Positions 1-6,386 are shown, counted from the first letter of the stretch. The stretch: 9,033 bases of DNA from Planctomycetota bacterium (GCA_016935955.1 JAFGPY010000060.1:1-9033), one strand, 5' to 3'. Notes: a model not told the origin generated them from the letters alone. Made by a program: numbers and translations.

Positions 1-72
1 AAGCGGCTGTGCTGTGGCTGGAGCCACGAGTACCTGTTCCGCGTCCTCACCCAGCAAGACCAGGGGCTTTAG
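1..72 (+). CDS. C-terminal fragment of an unidentified protein (5' end outside the window)
   Basis: The first frame is open from the window edge to a TAG at 70-72 and gives 23 residues ending in LFRVLTQQDQGL. What supports coding is base use: 20 of its 23 codons end in G or C, against about 15 of 23 in the next frame, which matches the strong third-position bias of the confident genes here. The fragment is too short to assign to a family, and I do not recognise it. It ends 34 bp before the -35 box of the tRNA promoter, so it is probably a separate transcription unit. No clear terminator hairpin lies between them. Confidence 0.45.
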   Translation, partial: KRLCCGWSHEYLFRVLTQQDQGL

Positions 73-105
73 ATGCGATTGCCCTGCGTTTGGCGACCTG
101 CGGTC

Positions 106-135
106 TTGACGCCGGGCATCGTTGCGGGCTATAAT
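106..135 (+). promoter_or_regulatory. sigma70-type promoter of tRNA-Leu
   Basis: A -35 box TTGACG (106-111) and a perfect -10 box TATAAT (130-135) are separated by 18 bp. The expected transcription start near 142 lies about 20 bp before the mature tRNA, leaving a short leader for RNase P to remove. This is the best promoter match in the window. Confidence 0.8.
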
Positions 136-160
136 GCAGGTCACAAGTGGTTGCCCAGGT

Positions 161-247
161 GCTCGGGTGGTGGAATTGGCAGACACGCTACGTTGAGGTC
201 GTAGTGCCCATTTGGGCTTGCAGGTTCAAATCCTGTCCCGAGCACCA
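161..247 (+). tRNA. tRNA-Leu (anticodon GAG), class II, with encoded CCA
   Basis: The acceptor stem pairs GCTCGGG (161-167) with CCCGAGC (237-243), followed by discriminator A at 244 and a genomically encoded CCA at 245-247. The anticodon stem CTACG (188-192) pairs with CGTAG (200-204) around the loop TTGAGGT, which places anticodon GAG at 195-197 and reads CUC/CUU leucine codons. A long variable arm with its own stem (about 205-219, TGCCCA/GGGC) is the class II feature of tRNA-Leu. The T arm has GCAGG/CCTGT around TTCAAAT, with a terminal G-T wobble. The body is 84 nt before CCA. No integrase gene or duplicated 3' end that would mark an attachment site is visible nearby. Confidence 0.97.
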
Positions 248-252
248 TGTTG

Positions 253-282
253 TTGTTCTTGCGTGCCGGAAATGCCGATAAT
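253..282 (+). promoter_or_regulatory. weak promoter candidate for the small membrane protein gene
   Basis: TTGTTC (253-258) and GATAAT (277-282) are 18 bp apart, just after the tRNA. The -10 box is 5/6 to consensus, while the -35 box matches only in its first bases. It would start transcription near 289, about 60 bp before the TTG start codon. The gene could instead be read through from the tRNA promoter, because no terminator hairpin separates them. Confidence 0.35.
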
Positions 283-349
283 TCACGCGTCGGCAGCGCA
301 TTTCTGAAATCAACGGTCGGTTGTCGTCGGTCGAGCTGGGGAGCATCCG

Positions 350-691
350 TTGAGCCGCACGTACGTTGTGTTGACATTGCTGCTTGCTGTGCTGATCGTG
401 GGCTACCTGGCCCTGACCTCTGACAGTACGTCCATTCGTCCGCAGGAGATCATGGCCTCGGAGAGCGAGTTGGCGGACACGCCCTCCCCGGGGACCGACC
501 AGGACAAGGAAGGTCACAACCTCTGGATGATCATCAGCACGGCGGTTCTGGTTGTCATGGCCGTGATTGCGACGGTCGTCCTGGCCAGGTTGCAGCATCG
601 CCGGCGCGAGGCCTATCGTAAGGTGGCCCAGCAACAGAAGGACCAGGCCCGTGCCGCCGCCCGGTCGTCAAGCAATCTGGACGACCGCTGA
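350..691 (+). CDS. small two-helix membrane protein, unknown function
   Basis: A 113-residue protein that I do not recognise. Two hydrophobic segments are clear: residues 5-22 (YVVLTLLLAVLIVGYLAL) and about 58-78 (NLWMIISTAVLVVMAVIA and onward). The loop between them (23-57) is rich in Asp, Glu, Ser and Pro. The tail (79-113) is strongly basic with HRRR and many Gln/Ala, and may be helical. By the positive-inside rule the tail should be cytoplasmic and the acidic loop outside, so a hairpin topology is likely, although helix 1 could also be a signal peptide. The TTG start at 350 is chosen because GGGGAG (338-343) lies 6 nt upstream and because the only in-frame ATG (residue 35) would remove helix 1. 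It is followed by a terminator-like hairpin and converges on the amidohydrolase gene. Confidence 0.72.
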   Translation: MSRTYVVLTLLLAVLIVGYLALTSDSTSIRPQEIMASESELADTPSPGTDQDKEGHNLWMIISTAVLVVMAVIATVVLARLQHRRREAYRKVAQQQKDQARAAARSSSNLDDR

Positions 692-720
692 CCTGATCGT
701 CTTTCGCTTAACCAACCCAA

Positions 721-760
721 GGCACGTAGCCGCTCGCGGCCGCGTGCCTGTTCTATTCTT
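721..760 (+). terminator. terminator-like hairpin after the small membrane protein gene
   Basis: The arms GGCACG (721-726) and CGTGCC (743-748) pair. An inner stem GCCG/CGGC (729-732 with 737-740) closes a CTCG loop, leaving a 2+2 internal bulge. The 3' side runs into TGTTCTATTCTT (749-760), a T-rich but interrupted tract. It starts 29 bp after the stop codon at 691, which suits intrinsic termination of the plus-strand unit. Confidence 0.6.
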
Positions 761-820
761 CGCCCTGAGAACGAGAAACCGTTGCGCCACCAAGAGCACG
801 CCCAGTCAGTTGAAGCCGGC

Positions 821-835
821 CAAGGCGTGGCACCC
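821..835. repeat. isolated repeat end related to the two-hairpin element
   Basis: CAAGGCGTGGCACCC resembles the right end of the two-hairpin element (GCAGGCATGGCACCC, 916-930) at 12 of 15 positions and in the same orientation. It lies 19 bp before the complete element. It may be the end of a decayed or nested second copy whose other half I cannot define. Confidence 0.35.
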
Positions 836-854
836 GCTCAGAAGGCGAGGCGGA

Positions 855-930
855 GGGCGCCATGGCTGCCCCGCAGCCATGCGGTCCGTTTGCCACATTC
901 GGCATGCCTGCCTGGGCAGGCATGGCACCC
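855..930. repeat. two-hairpin intergenic repeat element, copy 1 (76 bp)
   Basis: The ends are near-perfect inverted repeats: GGGCGCCATGGCTG on the left and CAGGCATGGCACCC on the right, the latter being GGGTGCCATGCCTG when reversed. Hairpin 1 is CATGGCTGC (861-869) with GCAGCCATG (873-881), 9 bp perfect. Hairpin 2 is CATGCCTGCC (903-912) with GGCAGGCATG (915-924), 10 bp perfect. A 21-nt spacer ending in ATTCGG joins them. There is no reading frame of note, so the element looks like a MITE- or REP-type non-coding repeat. It lies between the convergent membrane-protein and amidohydrolase genes and matches the copy at 6387-6490. Confidence 0.8.
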
Positions 931-941
931 GGTTCCGTCAG

Positions 942-963
942 GCGCGGCCAGGCGGCCTCGCGC
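942..963 (-). terminator. hairpin downstream of the amidohydrolase gene, possible terminator
   Basis: GCGC (942-945) and GGCC (946-949) pair with GGCC (954-957) and GCGC (960-963) around an AGGC loop with a 2-nt bulge. It begins 17 nt beyond the amidohydrolase stop on the minus strand. No T tract follows on that strand, so it is not a canonical intrinsic terminator. It could stabilise the 3' end of the operon transcript or be incidental in GC-rich DNA. Confidence 0.3.
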
Positions 964-980
964 AATACAGGACGATAGCT

Positions 981-1928
981 TCAGTGGTCGGCGCGGATCC
1001 GGTAGAGCCGTTCGGCGTTGAGGCGGTAGATCTTCTCGAGGACATCCGGCGGCAGATCGAGGCCCTGAACCGTCACCGGTCCGTCGGCGTCGTCGTCCGG
1101 GATGGGTGACAGGAGCGGGCCGCGGCCCTCCCACAGGTGGCGGTGCACATAGTAGCGCGTGGCGTAATCGTCGAAATCCATGTTCTGTTGCCGTGCGACC
1201 ACCAGGTCGCTGCCCCAGAGCAGGCGGTCGGCGCGGCGGACCACAAACTGCCGCGACTCGTCGGGCTTGCGCGACAGTTCGCGGGCCAGCCACTTGGTTG
1301 CCGACAGGTCGAGATAGAGGTTGGCGTGCTCGTCGAGAAGGCGGTCGAGGTGGTTCAGGTGCTCGGGATCGCCGCCCAGGTGGGCCGCCTGCACCGTCAC
1401 GCCGCGGTGCCGCCGCAGGCGATTGACCAGTTGGCGATAGGTCTCGGCCTTGGTTCCGTAGCGCGCCGTGTCGCGATAGGTGTGCCGCCACCAGACGTCC
1501 GGGTCGGCGATGTGGACCAGGGCGACGAGGCGATGCTCGGCCAGAAAGTCGAAGACGATGTCCAGCCGCCGATCGTCCCAGAACAGTCCGCTCGTGGCAT
1601 TGAACATCGGCTTGAACCAGAACTTCACGCCGCGGATGTCCTCTTCCCTGACGGCCTGGTTCAGCAGACCGATCGCGTACCGCTGAAAGTCCTCGTCGTC
1701 GTTGATCCGGTCGTACTGCAACCGCACCAGGCCATGGAATTGTCCGGGGAACTCGCGGCGGCAATCGGCCACAAACGACAGGTCGCCGTTGCCGAGGAAG
1801 GTCCGCACGCCGTAGGCTTCGGCCATCTCGACGAACAGCCGCGTCTCGGCGGCCGTCCGCAGGTGCATGTGAGCGTCGATGATCGGTCCCAGGTAGCGGG
1901 CCATCGGCGGCTTGGGAAATCGCGGCAT
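981..1928 (-). CDS. amidohydrolase-2 family metal-dependent hydrolase (TIM barrel)
   Basis: A 315-residue protein with the sequence marks of the amidohydrolase_2 (PF04909-like) family. The first metal motif is D18-A-H20-M-H22 at the end of strand 1. Later marks are K102 (IRGVKFWFKP), H139 in LVHIADP, H183 in AAHLGG, YLDLSA near 205-210 and the GSD motif ending at D241. The C-terminal helix LEKIYRLNAERLY is typical of the family. Members hydrolyse or decarboxylate small cyclic or aromatic substrates; the substrate here cannot be told from sequence. There is no signal peptide, so it should be cytoplasmic. The ATG at 1928 has GGGGAC 4 nt upstream, whereas the in-frame ATG at residue 9 has no such site. 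It is the last gene of the operon, 25 bp after rfbB. A role in polysaccharide metabolism is only inferred from position. Confidence 0.88.
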   Translation of the reverse strand: MPRFPKPPMARYLGPIIDAHMHLRTAAETRLFVEMAEAYGVRTFLGNGDLSFVADCRREFPGQFHGLVRLQYDRINDDEDFQRYAIGLLNQAVREEDIRGVKFWFKPMFNATSGLFWDDRRLDIVFDFLAEHRLVALVHIADPDVWWRHTYRDTARYGTKAETYRQLVNRLRRHRGVTVQAAHLGGDPEHLNHLDRLLDEHANLYLDLSATKWLARELSRKPDESRQFVVRRADRLLWGSDLVVARQQNMDFDDYATRYYVHRHLWEGRGPLLSPIPDDDADGPVTVQGLDLPPDVLEKIYRLNAERLYRIRADH

Positions 1929-1952
1929 GGTCGTCCCCGAACGGAGGCGACC

Positions 1953-2960
1953 TCAGCGGTCGCCGTACCACTTATCATAGAATTCCTGGTACGACCCGTC
2001 GCGAACGCGCCGCCACCAGTCCGTGTGCTCCTGGTACCAGTTGATGGTCTGGGCCAGACCGTCCTCGAACGTCCACTTGCGGATCCATCCCAGTTCGGTC
2101 TCAGCCTTGGTGCAGTCAATGGCGTAACGCAGGTCGTGCCCCGGGCGGTCCTTGACGAAGCGGATCAGGCTCTCGGGCTTGCCCACCTGCCGCAGGATCT
2201 CGCGCACCACGTCGATGTTCGATCGCTCGCTGCGGCCGCCGAGGTTATAGACCTCCCCTGCCCGGCCGCGCTCCACGATCGCCAGGATACCGCGGCAATG
2301 GTCCTCGACGTGAATCCAGTCGCGGACGTTGGTGCCCTGTCCGTAGACCGGCAATGGCTTGTCGTCCATGGCGTTGGAGATCATCAGCGGAATCAGTTTC
2401 TCCGGAAACTGATATGGCCCATAATTGTTTGAGCAGCGTGTGATCACGGTTTCGTATCCGTGAGTGTGCCACGCGGCCCGCACCAGCAGGTCGCTGGAGG
2501 CCTTGCTCGCGGAGTACGGCGAGTTGGGGGCAAGGGGCGTGGATTCGGTGAAATAGCCGTCGTCGCCCAGCGAACCGTAGACCTCGTCGGTCGAGACGTG
2601 GACGAAACGCGGCACGCCCGCCTGGCGGGCCGCATCGAGCAGCACCTGCGTGCCCATGACGTTCGTCTCAATGAACGGCATCGCCCCGACGATCGAACGG
2701 TCGACGTGGCTCTCGGCCGCAAAGTTCACGATCACGTCTACGCCGTCGGCCAGGGCCTCGCGGACGGCCGCCGGGTCCTGAATCCTGCCGCGGACGAAGG
2801 TGTACCGCGGATCGTCGCTCAGGTCGGCGAGGTTCTCCAGGTTGCCGGCGTAGGTCAGCGCGTCGTAATTGACGACGTGGACGTCGGGGCGTTCCTGGAG
2901 CACCAGACGCACAAAGTTCGATCCGATGAATCCCGCGCCGCCCGTAATAAACCATCGCAT
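1953..2960 (-). CDS. rfbB: dTDP-glucose 4,6-dehydratase
   Basis: A 335-residue extended short-chain dehydrogenase that converts dTDP-glucose to dTDP-4-keto-6-deoxyglucose with bound NAD+, the second step of dTDP-rhamnose and related deoxysugar synthesis. Visible marks are the NAD-binding GGAGFIGSNF (7-16), YDALTYAGNLENL, FAAESHVDRSI (80-90), the STDEVYG block (123-129, with T124-D125-E126 expected to drive dehydration), the Y149-SAS-K153 catalytic pair, RCSNNYGPYQFPEKLIP and NVRDWIHVEDHC. Length is normal for RfbB/RmlB. The frame extends upstream to 3017, but the ATG at 2960 is the true start: the Rossmann strand begins there and AAGGAG (2976-2971) sits 10 nt before it, inside the end of the previous gene. 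That gene stops one base earlier (TAGCATG). No rmlA, rmlC or rmlD is present in the window. Confidence 0.96.
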   Translation of the reverse strand: MRWFITGGAGFIGSNFVRLVLQERPDVHVVNYDALTYAGNLENLADLSDDPRYTFVRGRIQDPAAVREALADGVDVIVNFAAESHVDRSIVGAMPFIETNVMGTQVLLDAARQAGVPRFVHVSTDEVYGSLGDDGYFTESTPLAPNSPYSASKASSDLLVRAAWHTHGYETVITRCSNNYGPYQFPEKLIPLMISNAMDDKPLPVYGQGTNVRDWIHVEDHCRGILAIVERGRAGEVYNLGGRSERSNIDVVREILRQVGKPESLIRFVKDRPGHDLRYAIDCTKAETELGWIRKWTFEDGLAQTINWYQEHTDWWRRVRDGSYQEFYDKWYGDR

Positions 2961-2961
2961 G

Positions 2962-3915
2962 CTACGGCTTCTCCTTATCGTTCCTGGTGTCGGTCGTCGC
3001 GCCCTGTGTCTCGGCATTGCCCGACGGTCGTTCGCTTTTCTGGGGCTTCTCGCCGGTTGACTCTCCGTCTCCTGCGGCCGTCCTCTTCACCTCGTCCACA
3101 TGGCTGCGCCACCAGACGTCCCAACGATGGGCGAGGACTTGTGCGTCGCCGTCCGGGGCGTCCGCCGACGGCGGCACCTCGACCTCCTGAATCACCCCGT
3201 TGCCGCCGGCGATGATGCGAACCGCGGTGCCAGTCGGAGTCGGCGACGCGCCGAGGACGACGTCCAGGTTCAGGTACGCCTGACCCCGAAACAGGCTGAC
3301 GCGGGTTTTGCCGCTGGCCCCGATGCGCTGGATGCGATTCTTGAAGTTGTCGATGCTGAAATCGCCGAGGAACTTGCTGCCGTCGAGGGACACGATCAGG
3401 TCGCCTTCCCTGAGGCCGGCCTTCTCGGCAGCAGTGTCGGCCACGACGCCCATGACCAGGACGCCGTTCTCTCGCTCCCCGAGCCGCGGATCGGCGTCGT
3501 TCACGACGACGTCGAGCTGGATGCCCAGGAACCCCGGTCGGGCATCGTCGCCGGCGTACTGCGACTGCGGCGTCAGGTCGCGGAAGACTCGCTCCAGGCG
3601 CTGCAATACCTCGGGATCCTTGGCGACGGGCAGGTACTTGTCGAGGATCGGCAGGACGTCGGGCCCGAGGCCGACGAGTTCCTTCTCCGCGTCCTCGCGA
3701 GTCGTCCACTGCTGGTCGCCCAGTTTGGCCACCAGGGCGGCCACGTGTGCCTTGTCGATAGATACGGGCGCAGGCTGGTCCGCCTTGGCGGCGGCAGGCT
3801 CGGGCTGCGGCGTGGAGGCTTGTTCGTCCTCACCGGCTCCGAGGCAGGCGGCCGCCGACATGGCGACAATCGCGGCAACAAGCGCCCAGCATGTCGTGCG
3901 ATGCGGTTCAGTCAC
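2962..3915 (-). CDS. exported protein with HEAT-like segment and PDZ domain
   Basis: A 317-residue protein. Residues 9-24 form a hydrophobic export signal ending near SAAAC24; C24 could be a lipid attachment site, but Ala at -3 makes the lipobox weak. A Pro/Ala-rich linker follows (30-50). Residues 55-115 read as a HEAT-like helical pair (VAKLGDQQWTTREDAEKEL, then LGPDVLPIL and a final helix). Residues about 128-222 are a PDZ domain: FLGIQLDVV, VVADTAAEKAGLREGDLIVSLDG, then TRVSLFRG. No protease catalytic domain is present, so it is more likely a periplasmic scaffold or adaptor than an HtrA protease. The tail from 275 is low complexity and hydrophilic. The GTG start at 3915 overlaps the lipoprotein gene's end by 8 bp, which suggests coupled translation. 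The partner is unknown. Confidence 0.85.
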   Translation of the reverse strand: MTEPHRTTCWALVAAIVAMSAAACLGAGEDEQASTPQPEPAAAKADQPAPVSIDKAHVAALVAKLGDQQWTTREDAEKELVGLGPDVLPILDKYLPVAKDPEVLQRLERVFRDLTPQSQYAGDDARPGFLGIQLDVVVNDADPRLGERENGVLVMGVVADTAAEKAGLREGDLIVSLDGSKFLGDFSIDNFKNRIQRIGASGKTRVSLFRGQAYLNLDVVLGASPTPTGTAVRIIAGGNGVIQEVEVPPSADAPDGDAQVLAHRWDVWWRSHVDEVKRTAAGDGESTGEKPQKSERPSGNAETQGATTDTRNDKEKP

Positions 3916-4126
3916 CGTCAGTTTCCCCTGGGTCGTCGACCGGCGGACGTGCTCTCATGGCCTCGCTGTGCCCCTTGGCCCGATAGGCGTCCTCGTCGCC
4001 CAGGGGTCTGGTCACGTCCTGGTCCTGGGGCGTGTCGTCCTTGGAGCCCTCGCGCACGCGGCATCCGGCGGCCATCGCCCCGACCATCACGAGCATCGCC
4101 AGCAGGATCGAGCCGATTCGTCTCAT
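3908..4126 (-). CDS. small predicted lipoprotein, unknown function
   Basis: A 72-residue protein that starts MRR, followed by a hydrophobic stretch (IGSILLAMLVMVGAMAAGC) with C22 in an A-A-G-C lipobox, so cleavage by lipoprotein signal peptidase is likely. The mature part is only about 51 residues, polar and charged, with no recognised domain. The open frame reaches back to 4171, but the ATG at 4126 gives a proper signal peptide and has GGGAG 7 nt upstream, while the longer form would put 15 polar residues before it. It is the first gene of the minus-strand operon, and its TGA (3910-3908) lies inside the start of the HEAT-PDZ gene. Expected location is a membrane face of the periplasm. Confidence 0.75.
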   Translation of the reverse strand: MRRIGSILLAMLVMVGAMAAGCRVREGSKDDTPQDQDVTRPLGDEDAYRAKGHSEAMRARPPVDDPGETDGD

Positions 4127-4177
4127 CGTCACACTCCCGTACACAGTGAGATTGCGGTCACGTGTCCCCAAAACGTC

Positions 4178-4207
4178 ATCATACTATGCCATGGACCGAC
4201 CCGACAA
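4178..4207 (-). promoter_or_regulatory. promoter candidate for the lipoprotein-PDZ-rfbB-amidohydrolase operon
   Basis: On the minus strand TTGTCG (4207-4202) and TATGAT (4183-4178) are 18 bp apart, matching the sigma70 consensus at 4/6 and 5/6. The start would fall near 4171, giving a leader of about 45 nt before the ATG at 4126. No other pair as good is seen in the 244-bp divergent gap. Confidence 0.5.
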
Positions 4208-4297
4208 CAGAGAAAACCCCGCAGCCCGCCGGACCGCCCATCGGCCGGACGTGCGCCTTGCCGCCGCGCAAATGATCGCCATCTTCACCAGATTCTC

Positions 4298-4327
4298 TTC
4301 GGCCACGCGAACCGGTCCGGCTATAAT
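4298..4327 (+). promoter_or_regulatory. promoter candidate for the DUF2617-like gene
   Basis: A perfect -10 box TATAAT lies at 4322-4327. The best -35 at a normal distance is TTCGGC (4298-4303, 18-bp spacing), which is poor, so an activator may help or the -35 call may be wrong. The leader would be about 37 nt. It diverges from the minus-strand operon promoter about 115 bp away. Confidence 0.45.
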
Positions 4328-4370
4328 TGTGTGGTTGAGGGCCCTCGGGGGGCACCGACTGGGGAACGCG

Positions 4371-4943
4371 ATGTTTGACCTGCTGCACATCAAGCCTTCG
4401 GACATGGAGATGCGGCTGTACCTGCGGCCGATCCACCCGGAGTTCTTCCAGATCTTCACCTGGCGGAGCTACGAGGGCCCCGGCTACGAGGCCGAGGTCT
4501 GGATCACCGGGCTGAGCCACGTCCTGACGCTGCGGCGGCTGGCCCCGGAGCTTCGGACGGCCGAACGTTGCGTGACCGAGGTTATCGGGCCGACCGGCAT
4601 GCCCCTGCCCGACCGCGGACACGTGGAGTCCCTGCCCCTGCGCGGCGAGGACGAGACCAGCATCCGCCTCCGCAACGGGTTCCAGTACCATCTGCAGTTC
4701 CACTGCGAGACGCTCGAGGAGAACGTCTTCGCCACGACCTACGAGGAGCTGCGCACCCAGGGCCTCAAGGAGGGCATGGCCTGCGAGTACCGCGTCGAGG
4801 GCATGGATCGCAGCACGTGGCCCCTGGCCCTGACCGTGCCCACGCACACGCGCGACGGTTTCCTGCTGCACGCCTTCCACTGCTTCCCGGACCAGATGAC
4901 GATCCTCAAGACCCAGACGCTGATCGAGTGGCCGCCGCGCTGA
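4371..4943 (+). CDS. DUF2617-like protein of unknown function
   Basis: A 190-residue soluble protein with no signal peptide or membrane helix. The start MFDLLHIKPSDMEMRLYLRP with the following HPEFFQIF, the central TEVIGPTGMPLPDRGHVESLP, and the end LLHAFHCFPDQ...ILKTQTLIEW agree with my memory of the DUF2617 family (a HPELF-type N-terminal motif and an H-x-FP...KTQSLIE-type end). No biochemical function is known to me for that family. The open frame continues upstream to 4032, but the ATG at 4371 is preferred: GGGGAA (4361-4366) is 4 nt upstream, a TATAAT box sits just before, and the family motif begins a few residues in. It stands alone, divergent from the operon and followed by the phoH2 promoter. 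Confidence 0.7.
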   Translation: MFDLLHIKPSDMEMRLYLRPIHPEFFQIFTWRSYEGPGYEAEVWITGLSHVLTLRRLAPELRTAERCVTEVIGPTGMPLPDRGHVESLPLRGEDETSIRLRNGFQYHLQFHCETLEENVFATTYEELRTQGLKEGMACEYRVEGMDRSTWPLALTVPTHTRDGFLLHAFHCFPDQMTILKTQTLIEWPPR

Positions 4944-4966
4944 GCGGCTACACGATGGGTATTTCC

Positions 4967-4995
4967 TTGATGGTCCGTGGGGCGACTGATATCAT
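4967..4995 (+). promoter_or_regulatory. sigma70-type promoter of phoH2
   Basis: TTGATG (4967-4972) and TATCAT (4990-4995) are exactly 17 bp apart, with 4/6 and 5/6 matches. The expected start near 5002 gives a 40-nt leader, and the AGGAAGGA ribosome site (5028-5035) is 6 nt before the GTG start. Confidence 0.65.
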
Positions 4996-5041
4996 GCCCG
5001 TCAAGCACCGTTCTCGCCACACTTGACAGGAAGGAACCGCT

Positions 5042-6367
5042 GTGAGCAAGAAGTCTTTCGTCCTCGACACCAACGTACTCATCCACAATCCGGCCGCCCT
5101 GACCTCATTTGCCGACAACGAGGTGGTCATCCCGTTCGAAGTCCTCGAAGAGTTGGACGAGTTCAAGAAGGATTCCTCCGACCTGGGCCGCAATGTCCGC
5201 ATGGTCATCCGCCACCTCGACGCCCTTCGGGAGAAGGGACGGCTGGCCGACGGCGTGCCGCTGAACGGTGACGGGGGCTCGCTGCGCGTCGACATCGAGG
5301 ACGGCCTGATCGACCATCCGGCCATGGCCGACGATACGCCCGACAATCGCATCATCAGTTCGGCCCTGCGTCTGCAGCTTGAGGGCAAGCCCGTCGTCTT
5401 CGTCTCCAAGGACATCAACGCCCGCATCAAGAGCGATTCGTTGGGCATCAAGACGATGGACTTCGAGAAGCAGAAGGTCGACTTCGAGCGTCTCTACACC
5501 GGCTACCGCGAGGTGGAGGTCAGCGAAGACGCCCTGAAGTCGCTGATCCAGGATCGCAAGCTCACGGTCGAGGTTCCCGAGGACGATCCCTGGAACGCCA
5601 ACGAGTTCGCCGTCCTGAAAGTGGAAGGCGACCAGGGCGCACCGACGCTGGCCCGCTACGACGCCGAGGCCAAGGCCCTGCTGCCGACGCGCTTCAGCGA
5701 GATGACCGTGATGAACATCCGGCCGCGGAACATCCAACAGCAGATGGTCTTCGAGCTGCTCCTGGACGACAAGGTCAAGATGGTTACGCTGGTGGGCCAG
5801 GCGGGTACGGGTAAGACCCTGCTGGCCGTGGCCTGCGGGCTGCACGCCGTGATGAATACCGAGACCTACGAGAAGCTGCTCGTGAGCCGGCCGATCATGC
5901 CGCTGGGCCGCGACATCGGGTTCCTGCCGGGATCGAAGGACGAGAAGCTGGCCAACTGGATGCAGCCGATCTTCGACAATCTGGCGTTCATTTTCGCGCT
6001 CGAACGCAAGCAGCAGGAAGAGTCGATCGACAAGACGATCTCGGACCTGACCGCCCGGGGCCTGCTGGAGCTTGAGGCCCTGACGTACATTCGCGGACGT
6101 TCGATTCCGCAGCAGTACCTGATCGTCGACGAGGCCCAGAACCTGACGCCGCACGAGATCAAGACGATCATCACCCGCGTGGGCGAAGGAACCAAGGTGG
6201 TCCTGACCGGCGACGCCACGCAGATCGACAACCCCTACCTGGACGCCTCCAGCAACGGGCTGTCGTACGCGGTCGAGCAGATGCGCGACCAGGCCCTGGT
6301 CGGTCACGTCACGCTGCTGACCAGCGAGCGCAGCGACCTGGCCAGCCTGGCGGCGCAGCGGCTCTAA
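5042..6367 (+). CDS. phoH2: PIN domain-PhoH ATPase fusion (PhoH2 type)
   Basis: A 441-residue fusion. Residues 5-150 are a PIN nuclease domain: FVLDTNVLIH with D9, the acidic run EVLEELDEF (33-41), D101 in DTPDNRII and D124 in SKDINARIK, all at positions expected for metal-binding PIN acidic residues. Residues about 225-441 are the PhoH P-loop ATPase: IRPRNIQQQ, Walker A GQAGTGKT (252-259), SRPIMPLGRDIGFLPG, Walker B YLIVDEAQN with D363-E364, and LTGDATQID (388-396). The ending with ERS near 429-431 is usual. Characterised PhoH2 proteins from mycobacteria unwind and cut RNA, so RNA turnover in the cytoplasm is the likely role. Start codon is GTG at 5042, with a strong AGGAAGGA site. It has its own promoter and no antitoxin-like partner gene beside it. 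Confidence 0.95.
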   Translation: MSKKSFVLDTNVLIHNPAALTSFADNEVVIPFEVLEELDEFKKDSSDLGRNVRMVIRHLDALREKGRLADGVPLNGDGGSLRVDIEDGLIDHPAMADDTPDNRIISSALRLQLEGKPVVFVSKDINARIKSDSLGIKTMDFEKQKVDFERLYTGYREVEVSEDALKSLIQDRKLTVEVPEDDPWNANEFAVLKVEGDQGAPTLARYDAEAKALLPTRFSEMTVMNIRPRNIQQQMVFELLLDDKVKMVTLVGQAGTGKTLLAVACGLHAVMNTETYEKLLVSRPIMPLGRDIGFLPGSKDEKLANWMQPIFDNLAFIFALERKQQEESIDKTISDLTARGLLELEALTYIRGRSIPQQYLIVDEAQNLTPHEIKTIITRVGEGTKVVLTGDATQIDNPYLDASSNGLSYAVEQMRDQALVGHVTLLTSERSDLASLAAQRL

Positions 6368-6386
6368 GCGGCGTGGAGTGAGCGTT

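Noticed and set aside
161..247. tRNA-Leu as an integration site for a genomic island
   Set aside because: No integrase, no repeated tRNA 3' end and no shift in base use is seen downstream.
1137..2432. 431-codon plus-strand open frame over the amidohydrolase and rfbB genes
   Set aside because: It is antisense to two confidently identified proteins, has no recognisable motif, and is the kind of long shadow frame that high third-position GC produces.
2961..3017. 19-residue N-terminal extension of RfbB
   Set aside because: It lies inside the PDZ gene and precedes the Rossmann strand; the ATG at 2960 has AAGGAG at a suitable distance.
4032..4370. N-terminal extension of the DUF2617-like protein
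   Set aside because: The extension runs through both divergent promoters and has no family match; the ATG at 4371 has a good ribosome site.
3100..4378. 349- and 356-codon plus-strand frames opposite the PDZ and lipoprotein genes
   Set aside because: The minus strand shows a signal peptide, PDZ domain and overlapping starts, while the plus frames are low-complexity Arg/Ala/Ser translations.
4931..4948. GCCGC/GCGGC hairpin over the DUF2617-like stop codon as a terminator
   Set aside because: The stem is only 5 bp, overlaps the coding end and has no T tract after it.
5105..6307. 400-codon minus-strand open frame inside phoH2
   Set aside because: Antisense shadow of an intact PIN-PhoH gene with no motif of its own.
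5042..6367. PIN-PhoH gene as the toxin of a classic toxin-antitoxin pair
   Set aside because: No small upstream antitoxin frame is present; the gene has its own promoter 46 bp after a convincing stop of an unrelated gene's neighbourhood, with no overlapping partner.
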